Shown piece by piece: positions 17,644 to 26,402 of a DNA stretch of 64,000 nt. The position numbers and the translations under genes were made by a program. The stretch's first letter is position 1. Each line of letters starts with the position of its first letter. Under the pieces are notes generated by a model. It ran no database searches. It was not told where the DNA came from and was given only the letters and a program-made list of their open reading frames with translations. The stretch comes from Kribbella capetownensis (GTDB lineage Bacteria > Actinomycetota > Actinomycetes > Propionibacteriales > Kribbellaceae): positions 62,001 to 126,000 of the forward strand of contig NZ_SJKD01000014.1 in assembly GCF_004331485.1 (NCBI RefSeq). The letters run 5' to 3'.

Positions 17644-18054
17644 ATGAGAACCCTCATCGCCGCCCTCACGCTCCTCACCGCGACCACCCTCGGCTCCACG
17701 GCGTACGCCGAACCGGCAGCCTCCCCGTCGTACGCCGTCTCCACGCAGTCCGTGGCAGCCATTCCGGACTGTGCGCTCAGTTCGTTGCCTTCGCAGGCTT
17801 CCGACACGCTCGAACTCATCCACTCCGGTGGGCCGTTCCCGTATTCCCAGGACGGCACCGTGTTCCAGAACCGGGAGGGCATCCTGCCGGACGAGTCGAC
17901 CGGCTACTACCACGAGTACACCGTGAAGACGCCCGGCTCCCCTGACCGCGGCGCGCGCCGGCTGATCGGCGGCGGCGCAACCACCGACCCCGCGCACGTC
18001 TACTACACCGCCGACCACTACGCGTCGTTCTGCGAGGTCGACGAGGAGAGCTAG
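17644..18054 (+). CDS. Secreted guanyl-specific ribonuclease (RNase Sa/barnase family)
   Basis: 136 residues with an N-terminal signal peptide (TLIAALTLLTATTLGSTAYA) and a mature domain of ~100 residues. The RNase Sa catalytic triad is visible: Glu in YHEYTVKTPG, Arg in RGARRLI and His in YTADHYASF. Two cysteines, in PDCALS and SFCEVD, are placed as in RNase Sa, where they form a disulfide. It cleaves RNA after guanine outside the cell. No barstar-like inhibitor gene is adjacent. A secreted cellulase gene follows in the same direction. Confidence 0.9.
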   Translation: MRTLIAALTLLTATTLGSTAYAEPAASPSYAVSTQSVAAIPDCALSSLPSQASDTLELIHSGGPFPYSQDGTVFQNREGILPDESTGYYHEYTVKTPGSPDRGARRLIGGGATTDPAHVYYTADHYASFCEVDEES

Positions 18055-18126
18055 TCCCACCTCCGACGGTACTGTCGTCGACACGTTGAGTAACCATCCC
18101 GCCCCTGACGGAAGGACTCATCCTCG

Positions 18127-19110
18127 ATGTCGACCCTGCGCACGGTCGTGATCGGTCTGCTCGCCGTCGGACTGGTCGCCGGCGGCCGGCCCGCACCCGG
18201 GTTGGCCGTCGCGACCGGCAACCCACTGAAGCTGACCAGCGGTTTCTACGTCGATCCGGACTCCAGCGCGGCCCGCTATGTACGGCGGCACCCGGGGGCG
18301 ACCGAGATCAAGACCAAGATCGCGGATCAGGCGGGTGCGCGGTGGTTCGGTCGTACGAGCGGCGACGTCAAGCAGGCCGTGACGGCGTACACCGCAGCCG
18401 CCGACAAGGTGGACAAGCTGCCGGTGCTTGTCGCGGGCAACATCCCGGGCCGCGACTGCGGTGGTCGCTGGAGTGGCGGTGCTGAGTCACCTTCGGCGTA
18501 CCGGACCTGGATCAGCCAGTTCTCCGACGGGATCGGTGCCCGCCCGGCGATCGTGGTGATCGAGCCGGATGCGCTGGCACGGCTCGACTGTCTGCCGAGG
18601 AAGGACCGACCGGCGCGGATCGCGCTGCTCAAGTACGCCGCCAACCAGTTCGCGACGAGGAACCCGAACACCTGGGCCTACCTGGACGCCGGTACGGCGA
18701 CCACGCTCGACACCAAGGAGATGGCGCGGCGGCTGCGGCTGGTCGACATCGGCAAACTCCGCGGCTTCGCGCTGAACGTCTCGAACTACTACACCACCGA
18801 CGAGTCGGCGGCGAGGGGCACCGCGATCAAGGCGGCGCTCGGCGGCGCCGGTGAGTTCGTCATCGACACCAGCCGCAACGGCAACGGCTCCAACGGCGCC
18901 TGGTGCAACCCCACCGGCCGAAAGCTGGGCGCCCCAACGCAGGTAGGCGCCGCGCCCGACCAAGCCGCGCCCACGACCGGCACACCCGCCGACCTGCTGC
19001 TCTGGCTCACCCCGCCTGGCACCTCCGACGGCCTCTGCGGTCTCGCCCCAACCATCCCCCTCGGCACCTTCTCCCCCATCCTCGCCACCCACCTCATCGC
19101 CGGCACCTGA
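18127..19110 (+). CDS. Glycoside hydrolase family 6 endoglucanase/cellobiohydrolase
   Basis: 327 residues with a signal peptide (VVIGLLAVGLVAGG). The GH6 hallmarks are present: YNIPGRDCG-like region (GNIPGRDCGG), the catalytic VIEPD motif near residue 143, the dinucleotide-like DAGTAT, and WCNPTGR followed by LLWLTPPGTSDG. The last is LWVKxPGESDG in most members, so one substrate-contact lysine is replaced by threonine. It hydrolyses beta-1,4-glucan outside the cell with inversion. There is no carbohydrate-binding module. The gene ends just before a terminator hairpin shared with groEL2. Confidence 0.92.
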   Translation: MSTLRTVVIGLLAVGLVAGGRPAPGLAVATGNPLKLTSGFYVDPDSSAARYVRRHPGATEIKTKIADQAGARWFGRTSGDVKQAVTAYTAAADKVDKLPVLVAGNIPGRDCGGRWSGGAESPSAYRTWISQFSDGIGARPAIVVIEPDALARLDCLPRKDRPARIALLKYAANQFATRNPNTWAYLDAGTATTLDTKEMARRLRLVDIGKLRGFALNVSNYYTTDESAARGTAIKAALGGAGEFVIDTSRNGNGSNGAWCNPTGRKLGAPTQVGAAPDQAAPTTGTPADLLLWLTPPGTSDGLCGLAPTIPLGTFSPILATHLIAGT

Positions 19111-19120
19111 ACAACAGCAA

Positions 19121-19150
19121 GCGGCCCCGGACCGCAAGGCCCGGGACCGC
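19121..19150. terminator. Hairpin between GH6 and groEL2 gene ends
   Basis: Arms GCGGCCCCGG and CCCGGGACCGC pair with one mismatch around a ~9-base loop. It sits between two convergent stop codons and can serve both genes, although it lacks a clear T-run. Confidence 0.6.
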
Positions 19151-19187
19151 CTGGATTACAAACTGCTGTGCTGCCGAACTTCCTACC

Positions 19188-20813
<1,626 letters not shown>

Positions 20814-20961
20814 TCTCCGCGAGTCCTCCCGCGTCGAGTCTTGGTGGTTCAGCCGGCCGGATGCCCGCGACGGACGGCGCCGGCAGCGCGGCGGTCACGT
20901 CCCGCCACAGTCCCAGCACCTCATCGAGGCCGTCTTCTGTCCCACTCCGTGGGCACGAGCC

Positions 20962-20988
20962 TTATCACTCTCACCCATGGAGTGCTAA
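20962..20988 (-). promoter_or_regulatory. CIRCE operator 1 (HrcA site) of groEL2
   Basis: TTATCACTC, nine bases, GAGTGCTAA: the canonical CIRCE inverted repeat with one mismatch in the left arm. It lies downstream of the predicted groEL2 transcription start. Confidence 0.93.
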
Positions 20989-20992
20989 CCAA

Positions 20993-21021
20993 GTATTAGC
21001 ACTCGCCCCAAACGAGTGCAA
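20993..21021 (-). promoter_or_regulatory. Sigma-70-type promoter of groEL2
   Basis: On the - strand TTGCAC (-35, 21016-21021) and TAATAC (-10, 20993-20998) are spaced by exactly 17 bases. The second CIRCE box covers both elements, so HrcA bound there would block RNA polymerase. Confidence 0.8.
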
Positions 21022-21022
21022 G
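20996..21022 (-). promoter_or_regulatory. CIRCE operator 2 overlapping the groEL2 promoter
   Basis: TTAGCACTC, nine bases, GAGTGCAAG. The left arm is perfect and the right arm has two mismatches. It lies seven bases from the first CIRCE box. Confidence 0.85.
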
Positions 21023-21045
21023 CCAGCCCCCGCTACGGTGAGCCC

Positions 21046-21624
21046 ATGGCGGAGGTGCGACCGGCGGGCCCGGACTCGTGGCGGGACGTCTCGACGGTGA
21101 TGGGTGAGCGCGGCGATCCGTCACGTTGCCTGTGCCAATACTTCCGCCTCCGCGGCCGCGCCTGGTCCGACGCCACCCCGGATGAGAATCGCGAGGCACT
21201 GCGCACCCAGGTGTGTCACGGTGAGCGACCGCCCGGCGTCCTTGCGTACGACGGCGACACGCCGATCGGCTGGTGTGCGGTCGCCCCACGTACGTCGTAC
21301 CCACGAGTCCTGGCCTCACCCCACTGGCGCACGGACCACCCCGACTCGTGGGTGATCACCTGCTTCGTCGTACCGGTCGGGAAGCGCCGCAGGGGCGTTG
21401 CGGGTGAACTGGCAGCCGGCGCCGTCGCCATGGCACGCGAGTACGGCGCTCCGTCCGTGGAGGGCTGCGCGGTCGACACCACACTGGCCGGCCGCACCCC
21501 GTCAGCCGACCTGTACCGCGGCCCGCTGTCCGTCTTCCTGGACGCCGGCTTCAGCGAGGTCAGCCGCACCAGCCCGCAGTGGATCCTGGTCCGCAGAACG
21601 CTCAGACCTTCGCGACGAGCTTGA
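21046..21624 (+). CDS. GNAT family acetyltransferase
   Basis: 192 residues. It contains GWCAVAPRTSYPRV and ITCFVVPVGKRRRGVAGEL, the latter being the acetyl-CoA loop of GNAT proteins, then MAREYGAPSVEGCAVD. The N-terminal DPSRCLCQYFRLRG is typical of a group of actinobacterial GNATs of unknown substrate. The ATG lies only 24 bases from the second CIRCE box, so heat-shock control in this direction cannot be excluded. Its 3' end overlaps that of the convergent RidA-like gene by 23 bases. Confidence 0.85.
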   Translation: MAEVRPAGPDSWRDVSTVMGERGDPSRCLCQYFRLRGRAWSDATPDENREALRTQVCHGERPPGVLAYDGDTPIGWCAVAPRTSYPRVLASPHWRTDHPDSWVITCFVVPVGKRRRGVAGELAAGAVAMAREYGAPSVEGCAVDTTLAGRTPSADLYRGPLSVFLDAGFSEVSRTSPQWILVRRTLRPSRRA

Positions 21625-22018
21625 TCTCGAGGAGCTGCTCCGGGAACGCCAGCCGGGTGACGCCGACGAGTGTGCTCGCCACCTGCGGGTCCTCGCGCCC
21701 GTAGGCCTCCTTGCGAACCGGTCCGGCGACGGCGAAGGCCGCGTCCACGTCGAGTACGTAGAGGACCTCCTCGACCACGTTGTCCAGCGAGGCACCGTAG
21801 CGGCCCAGCAACTCCTGAGCGTTGACGTAGGTCTGCCGCATCTGGTCGCCCATACCGGAGTAGTCGGTCACCGCGCCCGACTCGTCAACCGGAGCCGGTG
21901 CGACGAGCTCAGCGCCCTTGTTGGCCAGTTGGCCGGAGATATAGATGGCGTCGCCGGACCTGATCGCCTGGACGTAGCCATAGGCGCTCTCCCACGGCAC
22001 TCCGAAGTTCTCGCTCAC
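21602..22018 (-). CDS. RidA/YjgF family protein
   Basis: 138 residues starting at a GTG with GGGGGAG seven bases before it. It has the RidA fold: SENFGVPWESAYGYVQAIR, GDAIYISGQLA, QTYVNAQELLGRYGASLDNVVE and ALNLP-like end LAFPEQLLEIKLVAKV. Canonical RidA has an Arg near the end that binds the imine substrate (motif R-x-x-LP); here VGVTRLAFPE fits. RidA enzymes deaminate reactive enamines/imines. The closeness to the divergent GlxA-type regulator suggests that the regulator may control it. Confidence 0.85.
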   Translation of the reverse strand: MSENFGVPWESAYGYVQAIRSGDAIYISGQLANKGAELVAPAPVDESGAVTDYSGMGDQMRQTYVNAQELLGRYGASLDNVVEEVLYVLDVDAAFAVAGPVRKEAYGREDPQVASTLVGVTRLAFPEQLLEIKLVAKV

Positions 22019-22145
22019 GATGCACTCCCCCGGGGGACGAAGATTAAGATTCAATCAACCTAGGGAGTGGCCGACGGCAGCCACCACCGGCAGCTGTGCC
22101 AGAACCCGCCGGGATCGTGCCGGTGGCGACGGAGAGGGTGCACCG

Positions 22146-23048
22146 ATGGCTCCACTGACCGTGGCGATCCTGGCCGTGCCGGGCGCGATCCCGCTTGACA
22201 TCAGCATCCCGGCGCATCTGTTCGGCACGTCCGACGGCTACCAGGTCATCGTCTGCGGCGAGCCCGGCTCCGGACCGATCACCCCCACCCACCCCCTGAC
22301 CGCCGCGGTCGACGCCGACCTCATCGTCGTACCGGGCTACGAAGAACCCGAGCAGCCGCTACCCACGCGCTACCTGGACCTTCTCGCAGGCAGCAGCACG
22401 CGGATCGTCGGCATCTGCACCGGGACCTTCGCCCTGGCCGCCGCCGGCTTGCTCGACGGCCGCGACGCGACCACCCACTGGCAGTACGTCGCACCGCTGC
22501 GGCGACTGCATCCGCGGATCAACGTGCTCGAGAACAGGCTGTACGTCGAGGACGGCAAGATCCTCACGTCCGCCGGAGGCGGGGCCGGGATCGACGCGTG
22601 CCTGCACGTGATCCGCACCGACTTCGGCGCGACCGCGGCGTACGAGGCGAGCAAGGGCATCGTCGCCGCGCCGGCGCGCGGCGGCGACCAGCACCAGTAC
22701 GTCGACGTCCTCACGCCGCCACGCTCGGACCTGTCCGCGACGCGGGCGTGGGTGATGGAGCACCTCGGCGAGCCGATGACGGTGCACCGGATGGCTGGGC
22801 ACGCCACGATGCCGCGGCGGACGTTCATCCGGCACTTCGAGAACGAGACCGGTCTGCCGCCGATGCGCTGGGTCATGCTCCAGCGCGTGCTGAGCGCCCG
22901 GCGACTGCTGGAGAGCTCTAACTGGACGATCGAGCGGATCGCGGCCGCCACCGGATTCGGCACCGCCACCAGCCTCCGCACAGTCTTCCGCCGCGAGGTC
23001 GGCACCACCCCATCGGCGTACCGAAAGGAACGGCATACGAGGCTCTGA
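22146..23048 (+). CDS. GlxA-type transcriptional regulator (DJ-1/PfpI + AraC HTH)
   Basis: 300 residues. The N-terminal DJ-1/PfpI-like domain includes LTVAILAVPGAIPLDISIP and the nucleophile-elbow cysteine in VGICTGTFALAAAGLL. The C-terminal AraC-type double helix-turn-helix spans about 205-300 (MAGHATMPRRTFIRHFENETG; IERIAAATGFGTATSLRTVF). Start ATG at 22146 has GGAGAGG upstream; the longer frame is not protein-like. It probably controls the divergent RidA-like gene or itself. The ligand is unknown. Confidence 0.9.
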   Translation: MAPLTVAILAVPGAIPLDISIPAHLFGTSDGYQVIVCGEPGSGPITPTHPLTAAVDADLIVVPGYEEPEQPLPTRYLDLLAGSSTRIVGICTGTFALAAAGLLDGRDATTHWQYVAPLRRLHPRINVLENRLYVEDGKILTSAGGGAGIDACLHVIRTDFGATAAYEASKGIVAAPARGGDQHQYVDVLTPPRSDLSATRAWVMEHLGEPMTVHRMAGHATMPRRTFIRHFENETGLPPMRWVMLQRVLSARRLLESSNWTIERIAAATGFGTATSLRTVFRREVGTTPSAYRKERHTRL

Positions 23049-23075
23049 CGCGATCGGAGCAGCGGTGCTGGCGGG

Positions 23076-23411
23076 CTAGGGCTCGAGTTGGGCGATCAGG
23101 AACTTCGGTGCGGTCAGGCGCCAGGCCTCGGTGATCAGCTCCTGCACCTCATCGGTGTCAGCCGCGGCCAGATCGATCTCCAGCCAGGCGAACTGGCCGC
23201 CCTCCCACGACGGTGAATAGACCTCCGGGCTCTCCGCGACCAGAGCCTGTTGCTCTTCGCGGAGCGCCTTGAGCATCAGCCTGCTCTCGTCCTCGGACAT
23301 GTAGGCGAAGCCCTTCTTGCGGACCTTGAAGGCCGGCTGGCCGGCCCAGCCCTCGTGCTCCTCGGTCCCCGGCAACCCCTGCATCACCTTCAGCACCGTC
23401 TGCGCGTCCAT
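23076..23411 (-). CDS. MmcQ/YjbR family protein
   Basis: 111 residues, matching the usual ~115 of the MmcQ/YjbR family: LKVMQGLPGTEEHEGWAGQPAFKV at the start and a C-terminal half ending LTAPKFLIAQLEP. These are small cytoplasmic proteins with a DNA-binding-like fold and no settled function. The frame is open much further upstream, but MDAQTVLKV is the natural start. Monocistronic; it diverges from the PspC gene. Confidence 0.85.
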   Translation of the reverse strand: MDAQTVLKVMQGLPGTEEHEGWAGQPAFKVRKKGFAYMSEDESRLMLKALREEQQALVAESPEVYSPSWEGGQFAWLEIDLAAADTDEVQELITEAWRLTAPKFLIAQLEP

Positions 23412-23570
23412 CCCCCGACGGTAAATGCGGCCACCGACAGTCCGAACGTCCCGCTGCTCCGGGCCGAAAGTGGTAAGGGCCGCCGGATCAGGGACACCGG
23501 GGTCAGGCCAGGGGTCAGGTCGGTACCGATCCTGATGTGGCGGACCGCCCCCGGGCAGGAGAGTAGAGCC

Positions 23571-23903
23571 ATGACGAACTCCAACGCACCGTTCCAGAAC
23601 CTCTCCGGCAAGGTCCTCCGCCGGTCCAACTCCCAGCGGATGCTGTCGGGTGTCTCCGGCGGACTCGCGGAGTACTTCAACATCGACGTGACCCTGGTCC
23701 GTCTCGCCATCGTCGGCCTGACTGTGATCACCGGCGGCACCGCGCTGCTCGGCTACGCGGTCGCGTGGATCGTGATCCCTGAGGCCGACGGCAAGGCGGT
23801 CTGGCAGAACGTCCAGCAGTCCGTGAACCAGCCCAGCTCCCCGGAGTCCGACATCGCCTCCCGCATCTACGACGACAACAACAGCAAGCCCCCGGCGGCG
23901 TGA
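23571..23903 (+). CDS. PspC domain membrane protein
   Basis: 110 residues. The PspC domain covers ~15-70: LRRSNSQRMLSGVSGGLAEYFNIDVTL followed by a membrane helix (LAIVGLTVITGGTALLGYAVAWIVI). The polar C-terminal tail is unique. PspC proteins sense or respond to membrane stress; in actinobacteria small stand-alone copies are common. The gene has AGGAGAG before its ATG and a perfect terminator hairpin after it. Confidence 0.9.
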   Translation: MTNSNAPFQNLSGKVLRRSNSQRMLSGVSGGLAEYFNIDVTLVRLAIVGLTVITGGTALLGYAVAWIVIPEADGKAVWQNVQQSVNQPSSPESDIASRIYDDNNSKPPAA

Positions 23904-23947
23904 CCCGCCCTGCGCCGCACCCCGGCGCAGCCACCGCGGGACCCAGC

Positions 23948-23983
23948 ACGGCAGGGTGACCACAACCACCGTCACCCTGCCGT
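23948..23983 (+). terminator. Perfect hairpin after the PspC gene
   Basis: Arms ACGGCAGGGTGAC and GTCACCCTGCCGT are a perfect 13-bp stem with a 10-base loop, 44 bases after the stop codon. There is no long T-run, as usual in high-GC actinobacteria. Confidence 0.8.
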
Positions 23984-24008
23984 CCTGCATCGGCGGCCGA
24001 CTCCCGTC

Positions 24009-24620
24009 ATGACGAGTTCTCGCCAGCCGGATCGATTGCCGGTGTCCGTCCGGGCTCCTTACGTTCCATTCGGCGAGCGGCACCTGGACCGCGTCAGACG
24101 AGAGATTGGTTGGGTCGAACCGTTCGGCGTCAGCTTCTTCACGCGGTTCCTGAACGCCACGGTCGGCGTGCTGGTGCGGGGCATTGCCTGGCTGCTGGAG
24201 CGGCTGCAGCTTCGGAGCGGGCAGCGCGGCGAGTACCTGGCCGATCGAAAGGCCGGAGAGATCGCCGGCTCGGAGGCGGCGGCACAGGCGTTGGAGCGGC
24301 TGCTGCTGGCGGGGGCATCACACCGGGCGATGGTCCGGGCGCTCCGTTTCCCAACCGAGGTCGAGCCGTTGGACGCCGTACGCCGGGCGGTGACCGAAGT
24401 ACCCGCGCGAGAGATCGAGCGGCAACTGCGCGCCAGCCGGGTCCGCGAGACTCGGACCGATGCGACGCATCCGCCGACGTACCTGCGGACCAGACTGCTG
24501 CGGGCACGGCCTGCCACGACGGCACGCGTCGTCCTGGGGACAGACGAGAGCCGCGCCATCGACCGCGAACTCGAACCGGCCGCCACGACGGTTCTGGCCG
24601 AGCTGCGGATGGAGGGTTAG
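24009..24620 (+). CDS. M48-peptidase-like C-terminal remnant without HExxH
   Basis: 203 residues. The segment RSGQRGEYLADRKAGEIAGSEAAAQALERL matches the C-terminal part of M48 membrane metallopeptidases (HtpX/Oma1 type), where the Glu of EYxADRxA is the third zinc ligand. A membrane helix (TRFLNATVGVLVRGIAWLLERL) precedes it. The N-terminal transmembrane region and the zinc-binding HExxH motif that should lie ~60 residues earlier are missing, and the start codon follows the PspC terminator directly. It could be a truncated pseudogene still kept open, or a small protein that reused the fold. Confidence 0.6.
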   Translation: MTSSRQPDRLPVSVRAPYVPFGERHLDRVRREIGWVEPFGVSFFTRFLNATVGVLVRGIAWLLERLQLRSGQRGEYLADRKAGEIAGSEAAAQALERLLLAGASHRAMVRALRFPTEVEPLDAVRRAVTEVPAREIERQLRASRVRETRTDATHPPTYLRTRLLRARPATTARVVLGTDESRAIDRELEPAATTVLAELRMEG

Positions 24621-25582
24621 ACGTTCAGGGCTGTTTGTTTCAGGGTGGCGGTGGCTATGTCGGGGTGGTCGGCGAAGACGCCTTGGATGCCGAGGGCGGC
24701 GAAGCGGCAGAGTTCGGCGGGGAGGTCGAGGGCCGTGGGGAGGAAGCGGCGTTCGGCGCGGAAGGTCCAGATCTGGACGTTCAGGCCGACGCGGTGCGCC
24801 TGGTCGACCAGCGTGGTGGGCTCACCCAGGTTGCCGGCTGCAGTGCGCGGGATGACCAGGTCCTTGTGCGGCGCCAGCACCTGCGCGTACGTCGACACCT
24901 CGCGCAGACCGGCCGGCTCGATCAGGTCCGCGAAGGTGCGGCCGTCGCCGGTACGGCGGAAGTCGTTCGGGGCGCCGTCAGCATCCACCAGCTGCACCAG
25001 CGGCACCCTGGTCATCACCGACAGCCGGCGCAGACTGGTCGGCTCGAACGACTGCACCATGACCTCGTCGTCGCGCAGCCGCAGCGCCAGGATGCGCTCG
25101 GTCAGCAGCTCCTCCAGCGGCAGTCCGAGCCGCCGGAAGTACGCCGGGTGCTTGATCTCCGGGATCACACCGATCGGCCGCCCGTACCGCAGCGACTCCT
25201 CGCGGACCAGCGCCACCACATCGTCGAACGTGGGGATCTCCTCGTGCCCGTCGTACGCCGTGTTGGCCGCACGCAGCCCCGGCATCCGCTCCCGCGTCCG
25301 CAGTGTCCGCAGCTCGTCGTAAGTGAAGTCCTCGACGAACCAGCCGGTGACGGCGGTCCCGTCGACGATCTTGGTGATCCTCCGGTCCGCGAACACCGGG
25401 CGGTCGGCGACGTCCGTCGTACCGGAGATCTCGTTCTCGTGCCGGCAGACCAGGACGCCGTCGAGAGTGACGACCAGGTCGGGTTCCAGATAGTCGGCCC
25501 CTTGGGCCGCAGCCAGGCGGTACGCCGCCGGCGTGTGTTCCGGGCGGTAGCCACTCGCTCCCCGATGCGCGATCACCAGCAT
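24617..25582 (-). CDS. Glycerophosphodiester phosphodiesterase
   Basis: 321 residues with the GDPD TIM barrel: VIAHRGASGYRPEHT (catalytic His and Arg), ADYLEPDLVVTLDGVLVCRHE (metal ligands and second His), GVIPEIKHP, VMVQSFEP and VQIWTFRAE near the end. It hydrolyses glycerophosphodiesters to glycerol-3-phosphate and an alcohol. No signal peptide is seen from the start chosen (MLVIAHRG); starts at 25606 or 25636 would add 8 or 18 residues and cannot be excluded. Its stop overlaps the convergent M48-like gene by four bases. Confidence 0.92.
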   Translation of the reverse strand: MLVIAHRGASGYRPEHTPAAYRLAAAQGADYLEPDLVVTLDGVLVCRHENEISGTTDVADRPVFADRRITKIVDGTAVTGWFVEDFTYDELRTLRTRERMPGLRAANTAYDGHEEIPTFDDVVALVREESLRYGRPIGVIPEIKHPAYFRRLGLPLEELLTERILALRLRDDEVMVQSFEPTSLRRLSVMTRVPLVQLVDADGAPNDFRRTGDGRTFADLIEPAGLREVSTYAQVLAPHKDLVIPRTAAGNLGEPTTLVDQAHRVGLNVQIWTFRAERRFLPTALDLPAELCRFAALGIQGVFADHPDIATATLKQTALNV

Positions 25583-25700
25583 GAATCCAGGACAGGCGGC
25601 GGACATGGCCCGTCGGGAACTCGTTGCCCAACGCAAGGTGAAGGTCTTTTGATGCGCGGGCAGATACGAAAGCTGTACCGACCGTCACCATTCAGGCGGG

Positions 25701-26315
25701 CTAGTGCTGCGGCACAGGCTCACGCACCGGCAGCAGGCTGCTGGCCAGCAGGTACTGCGCGACGCAGTACGTCGCCATGACCAGATAAGGACGCGCGGCG
25801 AACTCATGACCGGCCATGCCCGCACCGATCAGACCGTCGGACACCAGGAAGAGCGCACCGCCGATGCCGGAGCGCCAGCCGTGCCAGCCACTGGTGATCG
25901 CGGTCGCAGTCACCAGCAACGAGTACGCCGCCACCGGGATCCGGTTGTCACCCAGCCCCGGCCACAGCAGCGCCAGCGCACCGGCCCAGAAGACGATGTA
26001 CGCCACGAGCACAACAGGCGAGCGGTGCGTCGTACGGCGGGTGAACAGCACGATGTAGCAGACATGTGCGACACCGAACGCCGCCATACCCGGCAGCAAC
26101 TGATCGATCTGCAGAAGGAAGTCACCGGCGAGTGACGCGGCCAGTGCGACGAGCAGCGCAACCGGTCCACCCTGCATGCGAACCCAGACCGCGAGTGTCG
26201 GCATCAGGGCGACCTTCGTCAGCACCATCGACCACGTCTCGTCGATCGCGATCGTGATCAGATGCACCACCGACAGGACCCCGTACGCGACCAACCAGCC
26301 GGCTCCCTTTCGCAT
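25701..26315 (-). CDS. YhhN/TMEM86-like lysoplasmalogenase family membrane protein
   Basis: 204 residues, about eight hydrophobic helices. Family signatures: TKVALMPTLAVW, SLAGDFLLQID, GMAAFGVAHVCYIVLF, ALFLVSDGLIG near the end. The acidic residues in GDFLL and SDGLI are the conserved candidates for catalysis in the family, which cleaves the vinyl ether bond of lysoplasmalogens in animals; the bacterial substrate is less certain. It stands alone, divergent from the ABC exporter genes. Confidence 0.85.
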   Translation of the reverse strand: MRKGAGWLVAYGVLSVVHLITIAIDETWSMVLTKVALMPTLAVWVRMQGGPVALLVALAASLAGDFLLQIDQLLPGMAAFGVAHVCYIVLFTRRTTHRSPVVLVAYIVFWAGALALLWPGLGDNRIPVAAYSLLVTATAITSGWHGWRSGIGGALFLVSDGLIGAGMAGHEFAARPYLVMATYCVAQYLLASSLLPVREPVPQH

Positions 26316-26402
26316 GGGTCTGATGGTGCCGTCCCGAGGGGTTCACAGACGCGATTAATTCGCATGCGTTCTGTCGGTGGCGGCACCTAGCCTGAAAGCG
26401 TT

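Noticed and set aside
21046..21624. Assignment of this GNAT gene to the HrcA regulon
   Set aside because: The CIRCE boxes fit the groEL2 promoter on the other strand; no + strand promoter could be placed.
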